A stretch of 64,000 nucleotides of DNA, taken from assembly GCA_937991535.1 (NCBI GenBank), contig CALKHN010000110.1:1-64000 (forward strand), given 5' to 3'. Each line of letters starts with the position of its first letter. Positions within the stretch are counted from its first letter, which is position 1. Shown one piece after another: positions 44,121 through 53,004 of this stretch. Under the pieces are notes generated by a model, which searched no databases, had not been told where the DNA came from, and worked only from the letters and a program-made list of their open reading frames with translations. The DNA comes from an uncultured Sphingobacteriales bacterium (lineage in GTDB: Bacteria > Bacteroidota > Bacteroidia > Chitinophagales > Chitinophagaceae). The position numbers and the translations under genes are program-made.

Positions 44121-46493
44121 CTATCGTACATAGTCAGAACATTCCATATAAGGTAGGAATGCATTATGAATCTTGTATCGATTAGAATTATATTTCTTTG
44201 CCAAGAATGATTTTTTGTCATCAATTTCATATCCATAGTCAAAATGAAATTCATTTTTTCTGACTTCAATTCCCAAAAAAGAGAGAGAACAAAGGTGATC
44301 AATAAAATAGTCAATCGCCTTTTCATCTTCATTTGGAATTTGTGCCTCTGCCATAAGTTCTGTAATTCTATCCCTTGAAATAATCGAACATTCGCCAACT
44401 ATGTGATAAAAAAACTCTTTCAGTTGGGAAATCGTAATTCCATTTTCGACTAAAATTGATTGGAATGCCCAATTTGAATACTCTTCGTAAGCTGATTTAA
44501 TATCATTTTCAGTAATATACTTATGACCCTTTGCCACAGCAGAATTTTTTGCGGCATTTATAAAAAAAAGTAAGTCTCTAGGACGTGGTATGATTGATGA
44601 AACGATGTATTCTTTAACGGGATTTTCGTTTACATGACTTGTTATATATTGACTCCAAAACCGGTGGATATCTACAATTTGAGGATCACTCAAGACTTCG
44701 ATTCTTTTATCAATAAGTCTAAATAGTACTTCCGGATCACTCCAAATCAGTCGAGTGTATTCAATCTTGTCAGGTTCACGAGCAGATTCAATGATTTGCT
44801 TAAATATATCACTGCGAAGAAATATTACAAGATGCATGCGAATGTCAACCGGATTCTTATTACCTCCCTTTAACTCTTTATTAATTCGCCCAATAACTCC
44901 AAGTAATCCAAGAATAAATTTACTTATCGCTTCAATATTGCTACCTTTTCTCCAATTTTTGTCTAAATTGTCAATTAGAAGTACAAGCATACCCTTTGTA
45001 GCCATAAAGTTGATAATCAAACCCACCATTTTTTTTAACATTTCCGAATGGAGGACCTCCGAAAATTTTGACCGGAATTCGATTTGATCTGTAACACCTT
45101 TAACGGTGGCCAGCCTAGCAAAAAGCTCATTCAAACGAGATGATAAGTCTGGCATTATTTGTTCTCTATTCTCGGACACAAACTCAATAATTGCTTCGTC
45201 CTCCTTTTTGATAGAATACCTTGGTTTATCTGAAATACGTAGGTATATTGACCTGAGAATTTCCGAGTAAATTAAATATTTCCAAGCAGACTCAATGACA
45301 TAGTTTTTCCCAAATTCAAGTGCGGTATTATGCATTAACTCAATAAGTCCATCCAATTCAAAATTAATTGGTTTAATAATAACAACATGGTTTCTGATAT
45401 CTTTTGAATATTTTGTATTTAAATAATAAAAAGATGCAGTTTTCCCGCTGCCTTTTCTTCCTACAACGATATTATACTCCGCTCGGACTAAATTATCGTC
45501 ATTTGCAGTATTCACGTAGTAATCATAGATGTCGTTTGATTCGTGTTCAGCAAGCATTTCACCAAACGCTATTTTTTGCAATACTCCATCTTTCCTTTTA
45601 TATTGTCTGTAGTCTATTTTTTCGCCCATCAACTCAATCGCTTCATTTCTCAGTTGGCTTAAAAAAGGTGAGACCAATTTTTCACAAGTTGAAAGGTCAA
45701 TAAATCGTTTTAGATGATCTTGATAATCGACTGCGGAAGGATATGGTTGAGCAGCGATGAATAAAGTCTTTTTATTAAACCCAAGTGAAAGCCCAGCTAG
45801 CAACGAAGCCTTTGCATTATGAATTTGAGCATTACTGCGATCTGCAGAGGAAAATTCTATCAATGTGGCAGGAATTCGTGTGAGATTCATTAAATACCAT
45901 GAAATCGGTGAAAGCTTATTCTCTGATGAATCGTCAATTAATACAGGGATCTTACTTTCCTCTATCGAATTAACAATATATTGATTATAGTTATTATCAA
46001 TTTGGCTTTTTAGATAGAATAACAGTTTTGGCTTTTCTTTCCCTGATGGTTCTATAGGAATACTTTCCAGTAGAGGCCTGGCAAAGGCATACTGTTTCTT
46101 GTCCAAAAATGTAGTAATAATATTTTTGGTTGAAGTATAGTTAATGTATCCTACATTATTAAGGAGAATAAACTCTTTAAATTTCTGAAATGAAGACGAA
46201 ATAGTAATATCTTGAATTATCCAAACAGGTTTATTCCTTGCTATGGCAAAGCCCAACTCAAATAAAACATTCTCATTGAGGTTTGTTACATCACAACAAA
46301 AAATATCAGAATTTTCAATCTCTCGAAGAATTGCAGAAATTAAAAAGTTGCCACCTATTGATAGCTCTTTCCAACTTTTGATCCTAACGGGATGAGTACT
46401 TTGGTTAACTTCTCTAATTGCTTCTTCAATAAATTCGCCACACGAGGGAGTTTCCGATCCATAGGCGAAAAATGCTTTTGTTTGTTCTACCAT
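44121..46493 (-). CDS. TIR/deoxyribosyltransferase-like and P-loop ATPase defence protein
   Basis: A 790-aa protein. Residues 1-125 resemble the TIR/nucleoside-2-deoxyribosyltransferase fold (AFFAYGSETPSCGEFIEEAI, IFCCDVTNLNENVLFELGFA); a second alpha/beta part follows (130-270). A P-loop NTPase starts near 345 with GRKGSGKT and has a Walker B at about 505 (LVLLIDNLDKNW), then a helical C-terminal region. The combination resembles Sll1717-type/FunZ and STAND-like ATPases linked to anti-phage defence. It converges on the SPARDA operon. No transmembrane part. Confidence 0.75.
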   Translation of the reverse strand: MVEQTKAFFAYGSETPSCGEFIEEAIREVNQSTHPVRIKSWKELSIGGNFLISAILREIENSDIFCCDVTNLNENVLFELGFAIARNKPVWIIQDITISSSFQKFKEFILLNNVGYINYTSTKNIITTFLDKKQYAFARPLLESIPIEPSGKEKPKLLFYLKSQIDNNYNQYIVNSIEESKIPVLIDDSSENKLSPISWYLMNLTRIPATLIEFSSADRSNAQIHNAKASLLAGLSLGFNKKTLFIAAQPYPSAVDYQDHLKRFIDLSTCEKLVSPFLSQLRNEAIELMGEKIDYRQYKRKDGVLQKIAFGEMLAEHESNDIYDYYVNTANDDNLVRAEYNIVVGRKGSGKTASFYYLNTKYSKDIRNHVVIIKPINFELDGLIELMHNTALEFGKNYVIESAWKYLIYSEILRSIYLRISDKPRYSIKKEDEAIIEFVSENREQIMPDLSSRLNELFARLATVKGVTDQIEFRSKFSEVLHSEMLKKMVGLIINFMATKGMLVLLIDNLDKNWRKGSNIEAISKFILGLLGVIGRINKELKGGNKNPVDIRMHLVIFLRSDIFKQIIESAREPDKIEYTRLIWSDPEVLFRLIDKRIEVLSDPQIVDIHRFWSQYITSHVNENPVKEYIVSSIIPRPRDLLFFINAAKNSAVAKGHKYITENDIKSAYEEYSNWAFQSILVENGITISQLKEFFYHIVGECSIISRDRITELMAEAQIPNEDEKAIDYFIDHLCSLSFLGIEVRKNEFHFDYGYEIDDKKSFLAKKYNSNRYKIHNAFLPYMECSDYVR

Positions 46494-46856
46494 CTATTTA
46501 AATACATTTTCATTGTAAGAAGTTTCAATATTTCTAGCAGCTAGCACTCAGGTTAATATCGGGTACAGCTTCGTCTCCTCAGTCACATACCTGCACAAAG
46601 GCATCCCGCCAGGTTAAGCCCAAACAATTGCAAATCCATTAAAATTCAGAATACGGGTTGAATAGTGACAGGTAATTGATAAGTATGAAGGATTAAAAGC
46701 ATTTTCAATATAAGGAGATTTTTGGCTACGAACAAAATTTTGATCTGTTGATTTGCCTAATCCAGAGAAGTCGAGCGCCTGGTTAATTTTCCTCCGCGTC
46801 TGCCGTTTGCTTTTGCCGGTGCTTTGCCATTAATCTCTTAATTATTTTTTGGGGAA
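46494..46856. other. Interval without a supported gene
   Basis: Upstream of the minus-strand ATPase gene; it should contain its promoter. No readable gene or strong hairpin. Confidence 0.4.
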
Positions 46857-47751
46857 TTGGTCTACAGCATCTTTATTATTTTCAAAGCATTGATAAACCT
46901 GACGGCATTTTCCCTGCTGGCCTTTATTCCGCAGGATATCGCCCCGCTGCTTTTGGCGGTTTTGGAAGCCCCCGAAATGGAGCAAAAATATCTTTCCGAC
47001 AGATCCACCGAGCAAAAGGTATACAGCGATTATCTTTATGCAAAACAGGCGTATGAAAGGATGGTAGATGCTTCCAAAACAACGGGAGCAGTAGCGGATA
47101 TTGAATTAGACAGGGCTAAAAGTGCGATGGAGAGTGCAAAATCCGCTTATGATGCCTCTAAAGCGGGTACTGCCGGAGCTGCACAAGTACAACAATACCT
47201 CCGCATCACAGCCCCTTTTGACGTCATCATTGCCGGGCGGAACGTTTCGGTAGGCGCACTGGCAGATACAGGAGGTGATATGCCTTTGTTCACGATAGCA
47301 CAGGGTAATAAGTTGCGCCTGACATTATCCCTGCCTGAAAAAGCACGCCGCATCAGTAAAAAAGGGAATGCCTGCTACGTTCACCGTGAGCTCGCAGCCG
47401 GGAAAAACATTTGAAGCGGTGCTTTCCCAAACGTCAGGTTTGCTTGATCAGCAAGACCGCTCCCTTACACCGGAGTTTGATGTAAACAATGCGCCAGGTG
47501 AATTGCAGGGCGGCGACTATGCACAGATAAAGCTTAAATTGCAGCCTAAAAATCTATCCTCATGGCTTCCGGGTAAAAGCTTGCTTACCACTCAGTCTGG
47601 TACTTACTTGATGACATTGAACAATAATGAAATCAGGCGCATTCCTGTAAAAGAAGGCATAAGGTTGGATACGTTAATTGAAATGTTCGGTGATCTCTTA
47701 CCGCAGGATAAGATTATTTTAAAACCGTCTGAAGAAATCAAAGAGGGATAA
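46857..47751 (+). pseudogene. RND efflux periplasmic adaptor (HlyD-like), truncated and frameshifted
   Basis: From about 46950 the frame encodes an adaptor hairpin (EQKVYSDYLYAKQAYERMVD, AKSAMESAKSAYDAS) and lipoyl/beta-barrel part (APFDVIIAGRNVSVGALADTG). A frameshift near 47370 moves to the second frame (MPATFTVSSQPGKTFEAVLS onwards) which reads to the natural end (EEIKEG). The N-terminal signal and first half are gone, replaced by an unrelated hydrophobic stretch (FKALINLTAFSLLAF). The partner pump and TolC genes are absent. Confidence 0.78.
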
Positions 47752-47847
47752 ATCAAAAAATAGGATGATGTTTTAATAATAAAGAAGTTTCAAAAGGAAA
47801 GCTATCGTTAGAAAACTTTGGGAAATTCATCCGTAAAACGGTTTTAC

Positions 47848-48385
47848 TATACTAACGGTAATTTTTATCGGAGTAATGTTCGTTAGTCCCGATTTAAAAT
47901 CATGGGTATTGCGGCAATTGATGCATACAGGCATTTTCAATGCCAAGATCGAAAATAAGACTGCCAATGTTTCTGATCAAACAGCCGCTGATTTTGATTT
48001 TGAAGATGAGAGTGAGAACGTTCAAAACACATCATCATTGCGGGGAAAAGTAGTATTCATCAATTTTAGGGCTTCGTGATGTCCACCATGCAGGGCAGAA
48101 TTTCCCTCCATTGAAATGCTTTATTCTACATTCAAAGACCATCCTGATGTTTTCTTTTTGGCAACTAACGAGGACAACGACCTTGCCGCCGCCAAGGATT
48201 TTCTGAAAAAGGAAAACTATTCAATTCCTATTTACAAGACTAATGGCAATGTTCCGGCAGATATTTTCTCCGGTTCATTACTTACAACGGTTGTGCTGGA
48301 TAAGGTAACGTTTCATCATAAGGGCTTTGCCAACTATGCGGCGGAAAAATTTGTGAAGCAGATAGAAGAACTATTAAATGAATGA
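47848..48385 (+). pseudogene. Membrane-anchored TlpA-like thioredoxin with stop at the active site
   Basis: Codons from 47852 give a membrane anchor (LTVIFIGVMFVSPDLKSW), then a TlpA domain whose active site reads FRAS-stop-CPPCRAEFPSIEML: TGA at 48077-48079 stands where TGG (Trp of WCPPC) belongs, and a second Trp is Arg. The same frame continues to 48385 (TNGNVPADIFSGSLLTTVVL). The upstream end also lacks a clean start. With both Trp codons changed it is a decayed gene rather than a read-through candidate. Confidence 0.82.
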
Positions 48386-48514
48386 GGTGGAAAAGAAATT
48401 TGTCCACTGCAAAATTTTTTCCAAAGACGCAATGCCCTGAGCAGCGTGTGGAATGTTTCAGTAATCGTTTTAAAAGGAGTCCGTAGTTTAGCAAAAAGCT
48501 TGTATAGATACAAA

Positions 48515-48892
48515 AGAAAAAAAGATAGGAAGTCCCACAGATCATCTGGCCAACGAACGAACTTTCCTGGCATGGGTACGAATAGGCATTGTCCTGATGG
48601 GCTTTGGGTTTGTTATTGTAAAGTTTGTCTTGTTTATCTGGCAGATATCCAGTATGCTTGCTCTGGATAAGCAAATCCGTGTCTAGGCAAAAGGATACTC
48701 TGCTGTCATCGGGATATTCCGGTAGTGCTGGGAGCGCTGATGATAGTGCTGTCCTATTTCCGCTACCGCAACGTTGAAAAGCAACTGAACAATAATAGCT
48801 ATTACCCTTCCGGGTGGCTAGCGACAACAGTAACGTTCAGCCTGATTGTCGGCGCTATTTTGTTGGTACTGTATTTATTGCTCAATATATAA
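48515..48892 (+). pseudogene. DUF202-family membrane protein, broken
   Basis: The frame reads SPTDHLANERTFLAWVRIGI and MGFGFVIVKFVLF, the DUF202/YidH signature, through two of its helices, then a TAG and a frameshift interrupt it. In another phase VVLGALMIVLSYFRYRNVEK and a last helix ending YLLLNI complete the protein to the stop at 48890-48892. The family is small inner-membrane proteins of unknown function. Confidence 0.8.
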
Positions 48893-49169
48893 ATCAAATA
48901 AGAGCCAGTTTCGCAGCTTATTAAAGGGGGATACATATTTGAAGCTAAAACACAACAATTATCCTAGTGATTTCGTATGATAAGCGTTACCTTTATGCCC
49001 AAAGTATTATTTAAGAAAAAAATGATAACTAGTATTACGTTATTCGAGATTCCTCTTCTCTGCCAGGATGACAGTCTGGTAATTCACTAAATTTTAAAAA
49101 ATCTTCTATATCTTGGTTCGTTAATTGTCCCGACTCGGCTACTAAAGCTCCATACGGGGCTTTTTTGCT

Positions 49170-49412
49170 ATGCCATACACCGTATACGTTTTGTATTCTT
49201 CCGCATTCGGGAAGCATTATACCGGCTATACATCAGATATAGCCAGTCGCTTGTTATCACATAATCATTTTGGAAAAGATTGGACATCCCGCTACCGTCC
49301 GTGGGTGCTAATTTACAGCAAGGAATTTCTCACCCAACAAGAGGCGATGATTTATGAGAAGTGGTTGAAAAGTGGGGTTGGAAGAGATTTTATTAGAAAG
49401 ATAGTTCATTGA
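49170..49412 (+). CDS. GIY-YIG nuclease-fold protein
   Basis: An 80-aa single-domain GIY-YIG protein: YTVYVLYSSAFGKHYTGYTS (the GIY and YIG strands), the conserved Arg in SRLLSHN, and the catalytic Glu in QQEAMIYEKWLKS. UPF0213-like stand-alone domains of this kind are common in Bacteroidota and their role (DNA repair or unknown) is not settled. It stands alone. Confidence 0.9.
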   Translation: MPYTVYVLYSSAFGKHYTGYTSDIASRLLSHNHFGKDWTSRYRPWVLIYSKEFLTQQEAMIYEKWLKSGVGRDFIRKIVH

Positions 49413-49740
49413 GCGAAGGATTCATATCCGCCGCGGCGGACTGGGGCTATGACCGCCGTGGTGGTTTCAACTTCCCATCCCGCTACAATTTAAATGGTAT
49501 TTATGTAAAGGACGCATTTTATGTGTCTTTTTTTTGTTTATCAGTCACTTATCATCAATATGTATTGTTCAATATGTAGTCTGGTAATGTTTAACCGAAT
49601 GACGCTAAATACACATAATCAATCAAATATGAAGGTTCAACTCCCGTTCAGGTAAAATGAAAATTAATGCCTACTTAAATGTTTGCCATCTGGAACCGAA
49701 AACGGGGCGTTACAGGAAATATCTCTTCAAAGAGAGAAAA
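49413..49740. other. Interval with terminator, no gene
   Basis: Includes the terminator at 49511 and a GC-rich stretch CCGCCGCGGCGG near 49430 that is self-complementary. No protein-like frame. Confidence 0.4.
49511..49536 (+). terminator. Rho-independent terminator
   Basis: GACGCAT (49511-49517) pairs with ATGTGTC (49521-49527; one G-U pair), loop TTT, followed by TTTTTTTTG. It lies about 100 bases after the GIY-YIG gene. Confidence 0.7.
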
Positions 49741-49836
49741 TTGTCGCGATTAACCGAATAGTGACAATTTTTGTCGCGATAAAAGGATTTGTGACAGAAA
49801 TAAGCGTAATTTTGTCGCGATAAAAAATCGCGACAA
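49741..49836. promoter_or_regulatory. Operator repeats of the Fic-type regulator
   Basis: TTGTCGCGAT occurs as direct repeats at 49741, 49771 and 49812, and once inverted (ATCGCGACAA, 49827-49836). The last direct copy and the inverted copy form a perfect 10-bp hairpin with a 5-base loop that runs into the start codon at 49836. The set sits directly upstream of a gene with an N-terminal winged helix, suggesting autorepression, and could also hide the start codon in the mRNA. Confidence 0.75.
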
Positions 49837-51203
49837 TGGCTAAATCAGCAAACCCAGCGAAAGATTTACGGGAAATCATCCTTATCCTTTCCAGCGAGGC
49901 AAGCGGACTTTCTATTGATGCTATTGAAGCCAAATTAACAATCCCTCCTGAGCGACGTACCCTGCAAAGACGTTTAAAGGAGTTAATAGTCTCAGGCGAA
50001 CTGGTATCCTCTGGAAAAGGACGTGCCACCAGATACCATCTGGCGAAAGTTGATCCAGACACTATCAACTCCGATTTACTACCGCTGTCTAGGCAAGCAC
50101 GGGAGATCCGGCAATACGTCTTGCAACCCCAACAAAAGCGCCAACCGGTAGGCTATAACCGGAGCTTTCTTGACAACTATCAGCCTAACAGCAGCAGTTA
50201 CCTTACAAAACAGGAAAAAGAGCGGTTAGTCGGTCTGGGAGTAACGGTCCAGATAAACGCCCCGGCAGGCACTTATGCGAAACAAATTTTACAACGGTTA
50301 TTAATTGATCTGGCCTGGAATTCCAGCAGGTTGGAAGGGAATACCTATTCCCTGCTCGACACACAACGACTCCTGGATCAGGGAGTGTTGGCCAACGACA
50401 AATCCGCGTCGGAAGCCCAAATGATCCTTAATCATAAAGACGCTATTGAATTTATTGTCAATAATACAGCCGATATTGGCTTTAACCGGTACACGGTCTT
50501 AAATCTGCACGCACTGTTATCCAATAACCTATTGCCTAATCCGGCTGCTTCCGGCAGCCTGAGAACGCATGGCGTGGGCATAGCAGGTTCTGTCTACACA
50601 CCTGCCGGTACACCCCAGCTTATTGAAGAAATGTTCGAACTGATACTCGGTAAGGCAACTCAAATCCTGGATCCGTTTGAGCAAGCCTTTTTTATCATGG
50701 TACAGCTCCCTTACCTGCAACCCTTTGATGACGTCAATAAGCGGGTATCCCGTTTAGCGGCCAATATTCCTTTGAACAAAAAAAATCTTGCTCCGCTGTC
50801 GTTCGTGGAGGTACCAGATACATTTTACATAGACGGATTGCTTGGGGTATATGAATTGAACCGGGTTGAATTACTAAAGGATGTGTTTCTCTGGGCCTAC
50901 GACCGCTCTGCCAAACAATATGCCGTCCAACGCCAATCGTTGGGGGAACCCGACCCTTTCCGGATGCAATATCGCGACCTGATCCGTTCTCTCATCTCGG
51001 AGATCATTGCCGCACCGAATTCAAAAGCGGAAGCGATCCCTATGATTCAGGCGAGGGCCCTCAAGCTGCCAGAAAGTGACCGGGAAAAATTTGTGCAAAC
51101 CGTAGAAAATGAACTGATCAGTTTGCACGACGGCAGCTTCGCGCGTTATTTCGTAACACCATCCCAGTTTAAAAGCTGGCAAAAAATCTGGAATACTATA
51201 TAG
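49836..51203 (+). CDS. Fic-fold transcriptional regulator without catalytic His
   Basis: A 455-aa protein. Residues 8-70 are a winged helix (IDAIEAKLTIPPERRTLQRR). Residues 110-360 are a Fic domain with an inhibitory-type helix motif SSRLEGN (163-169). The active-site loop reads LQPFDDVNKRVSRL (294-307) instead of HPFxDGNGRxxR: the catalytic His is Gln and Gly of DGNGR is lost. AMPylation is therefore unlikely; DNA binding with ligand sensing is inferred. Such proteins form a recognisable subgroup in Bacteroidota. Operator repeats precede the gene. Confidence 0.85.
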   Translation: MAKSANPAKDLREIILILSSEASGLSIDAIEAKLTIPPERRTLQRRLKELIVSGELVSSGKGRATRYHLAKVDPDTINSDLLPLSRQAREIRQYVLQPQQKRQPVGYNRSFLDNYQPNSSSYLTKQEKERLVGLGVTVQINAPAGTYAKQILQRLLIDLAWNSSRLEGNTYSLLDTQRLLDQGVLANDKSASEAQMILNHKDAIEFIVNNTADIGFNRYTVLNLHALLSNNLLPNPAASGSLRTHGVGIAGSVYTPAGTPQLIEEMFELILGKATQILDPFEQAFFIMVQLPYLQPFDDVNKRVSRLAANIPLNKKNLAPLSFVEVPDTFYIDGLLGVYELNRVELLKDVFLWAYDRSAKQYAVQRQSLGEPDPFRMQYRDLIRSLISEIIAAPNSKAEAIPMIQARALKLPESDREKFVQTVENELISLHDGSFARYFVTPSQFKSWQKIWNTI

Positions 51204-51398
51204 ATGCATCGCTGCAACACGGCTTAGTGTTCTGTGACAAGATCATTCACTTTTCTTATTATGTATTCATGATTATTCAAATCGTAACCGTATACGTTTT
51301 GTATGCTTACACGTATCTCTCATAAACCGCTTATCCCGTATTTATAAAAAGGCGAAGCCTGCGCCTCGCCTTTAGTGATCTATTCTCAATAAAATATT

Positions 51399-51725
51399 TT
51401 ATTCTTCCACCACAGGCGCGTCGGGCGCGTTGTTTTTTACTGATGCAATCCCATTGTCGCGTCCAGACTCATTTTCATACATCTGGCCTTTACCAATGAC
51501 CTGCCCGTTGCTGGCTTTGAGATTAAAATAAGGCTTTCCGTTAGAAGCTGTCAGCCGCTCATAACGTGCATCGTCAACTGCGTTTTTTCTTACGGAGTCA
51601 ATGCCGTTTTGCCTGGCAGCGGTGGTAGTGTATCCTTCACTGCTCAGGATTACCTGTCCGTTGCCCGCCAGCAGGTTAAAATAATACTCCCCGTTATTAC
51701 CGGTTTTCGTTACGAATTTTCCCAT
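51399..51725 (-). CDS. YegP-family protein (two DUF1508 repeats)
   Basis: A 108-aa protein from MGKFVTKTGN (three more codons upstream are open). It consists of two DUF1508 repeats: GEYYFNLLAGNGQVILSSEG...NGIDSVRKNA and KPYFNLKASNGQVIGKGQMY...NGIASVKNNA. Members are small proteins of unknown function, sometimes stress-related. Single gene. Confidence 0.93.
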   Translation of the reverse strand: MGKFVTKTGNNGEYYFNLLAGNGQVILSSEGYTTTAARQNGIDSVRKNAVDDARYERLTASNGKPYFNLKASNGQVIGKGQMYENESGRDNGIASVKNNAPDAPVVEE

Positions 51726-51834
51726 GACATGCATTTTTAGTGAAGTTCAATATATGTTTTTTTATGGATTTAAGCCATTATTATTAACCATCGGCAGCCG
51801 TGAAAAGCAATTTCCTGCTTTTATTTTTTAATTC

Positions 51835-52413
51835 TCATTTTTGAATAAATGAAACTTTCCACATACCTCTTAAATCCCCTGCTACAAAACCTTTTGCCTT
51901 GTCATTGGGATATAGGGAATCAATAGCGGACACAACGGGCAAAGGAATATCTTTTCCGGTCACCCCATGGCAGGAGGCGCACATAGGCTGCAGCAGTATT
52001 GGCTTATAGTAATGAATAATTTGTTTCCCGGCAATAAGAGCGGGCTGTAAAGAATCACCGTTTGCTTTTGCTGTAGCAAACACCCTCCATTGAACCGCAT
52101 CTGTACTATCCGGAGCATTTCCCGGGTTTCGGTATTTTTCCGCTACCCTTTTGATCGTGATGTTTTCGGAAGCCAGTGTAGCCGTAATAGGATAGGCATT
52201 TTCATTGCAGTAGGCTACCGCGCCCTGCACGCCTTCATCTTGCATAGATGCGGTCAGTGCGCTTCGCAGCGTATCAAAAGTTGCTTTAATAATGCTGTCT
52301 CCTATCCGGCGATATTCTTCGTCTGTTGTAACTGTTGTTGCAGGTTGCCTGCAGGATGACGCAAAAACGGTATAGATGATTGCGAATAGATAAAGGAGCG
52401 GTAACTTTTTCAT
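51835..52413 (-). CDS. DUF3365/c-type haem-like lipoprotein
   Basis: A 192-aa protein with a lipoprotein signal (VFASSCRQPATT, Cys near 21). A CASCH haem c motif (QPMCASCHGVTGKDIP) near residue 148 and the preceding PILLQP region match DUF3365-type (Tll0287-like) haem proteins, thought to be redox sensors or electron carriers. Outside the inner membrane, tethered to a membrane. It precedes two small membrane protein genes on the same strand. Confidence 0.85.
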   Translation of the reverse strand: MKKLPLLYLFAIIYTVFASSCRQPATTVTTDEEYRRIGDSIIKATFDTLRSALTASMQDEGVQGAVAYCNENAYPITATLASENITIKRVAEKYRNPGNAPDSTDAVQWRVFATAKANGDSLQPALIAGKQIIHYYKPILLQPMCASCHGVTGKDIPLPVVSAIDSLYPNDKAKGFVAGDLRGMWKVSFIQK

Positions 52414-52440
52414 TATAACCGGTTTGTATCGTGGTAATTT

Positions 52441-52677
52441 CTAAAAATGGCTTTCCCGGCTTGCGCTGATATCTTTAACCGGAATTTCACAACTGCCATC
52501 TATACATCTTTTGGGTCGAAAAAATCCCGTAATAAAAAAAATGACTCCAAACAATATAGCGGGCCAGCCCCCTGCTGCATAGTATATAAATCCAACAATC
52601 ATAAAAAAGATACCCAACCCCCAGCGCAGTAATCTGCTGAGCCAAACTGCATTTTCGGATGATGTTCTTTTTAACAT
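52441..52677 (-). CDS. DUF2892-like inner membrane protein
   Basis: A 78-aa protein with two membrane segments (LLRWGLGIFFMIVGF and GGWPAILFGVIFFITGFF) and a C-terminal Cys pair (RPKRCIDGSCEIP). The pattern matches the DUF2892/YgaP-like membrane module often linked to sulfur carrier or redox functions. It is 28 bases upstream of the haem lipoprotein gene on the same strand, probably one operon. Confidence 0.8.
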   Translation of the reverse strand: MLKRTSSENAVWLSRLLRWGLGIFFMIVGFIYYAAGGWPAILFGVIFFITGFFRPKRCIDGSCEIPVKDISASRESHF

Positions 52678-52705
52678 TGGAATTCATTTTTTATAGCGGA
52701 AAGTA

Positions 52706-52912
52706 TCATACTGCATCTTTTGTTTGCTTTTTAAACATACTGAAAAGCAAAGCACCCATTACGCCAAAATAGAGCGTGCTGTTGCGCGGGCTGGATGTAA
52801 TGGCACAGGTTCCGCTGTTGCAGCCTACCAGCTTCCAGTACATAAAACCTCCTATACCGCCTACTATAGCGCCCGTTAGCAAAAATATATTGCGTCTTAT
52901 CCATTTTTTCAT
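52706..52912 (-). CDS. DUF6132-like small membrane protein
   Basis: A 68-aa protein from MKKWIRRNIFLL; an upstream extension to 53059 overlaps the AraC gene and is rejected. One Gly-rich membrane helix (TGAIVGGIGGFMYWKLV), a CNSGTCAITS loop and a second helix. The GCNSGTCAITSSP block fits DUF6132-type proteins, found beside other small redox-like membrane genes. It lies 29 bases before the DUF2892-like gene. Confidence 0.75.
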   Translation of the reverse strand: MKKWIRRNIFLLTGAIVGGIGGFMYWKLVGCNSGTCAITSSPRNSTLYFGVMGALLFSMFKKQTKDAV

Positions 52913-53004
52913 GCCGTAAAAGTCGGGAATTAACTTCAATTTCTTCGTGACTAATGTTACATTCAATTCATTATCTTTATTGATTACGGTGTTAAACATC
53001 CTGT

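Noticed and set aside
49035..49217. Minus-strand frame of 60 codons containing GALVAESGQLTNQDIEDFL
   Set aside because: It overlaps the GIY-YIG start region antisense; the middle looks protein-like but no family or start is evident, so at most a remnant.
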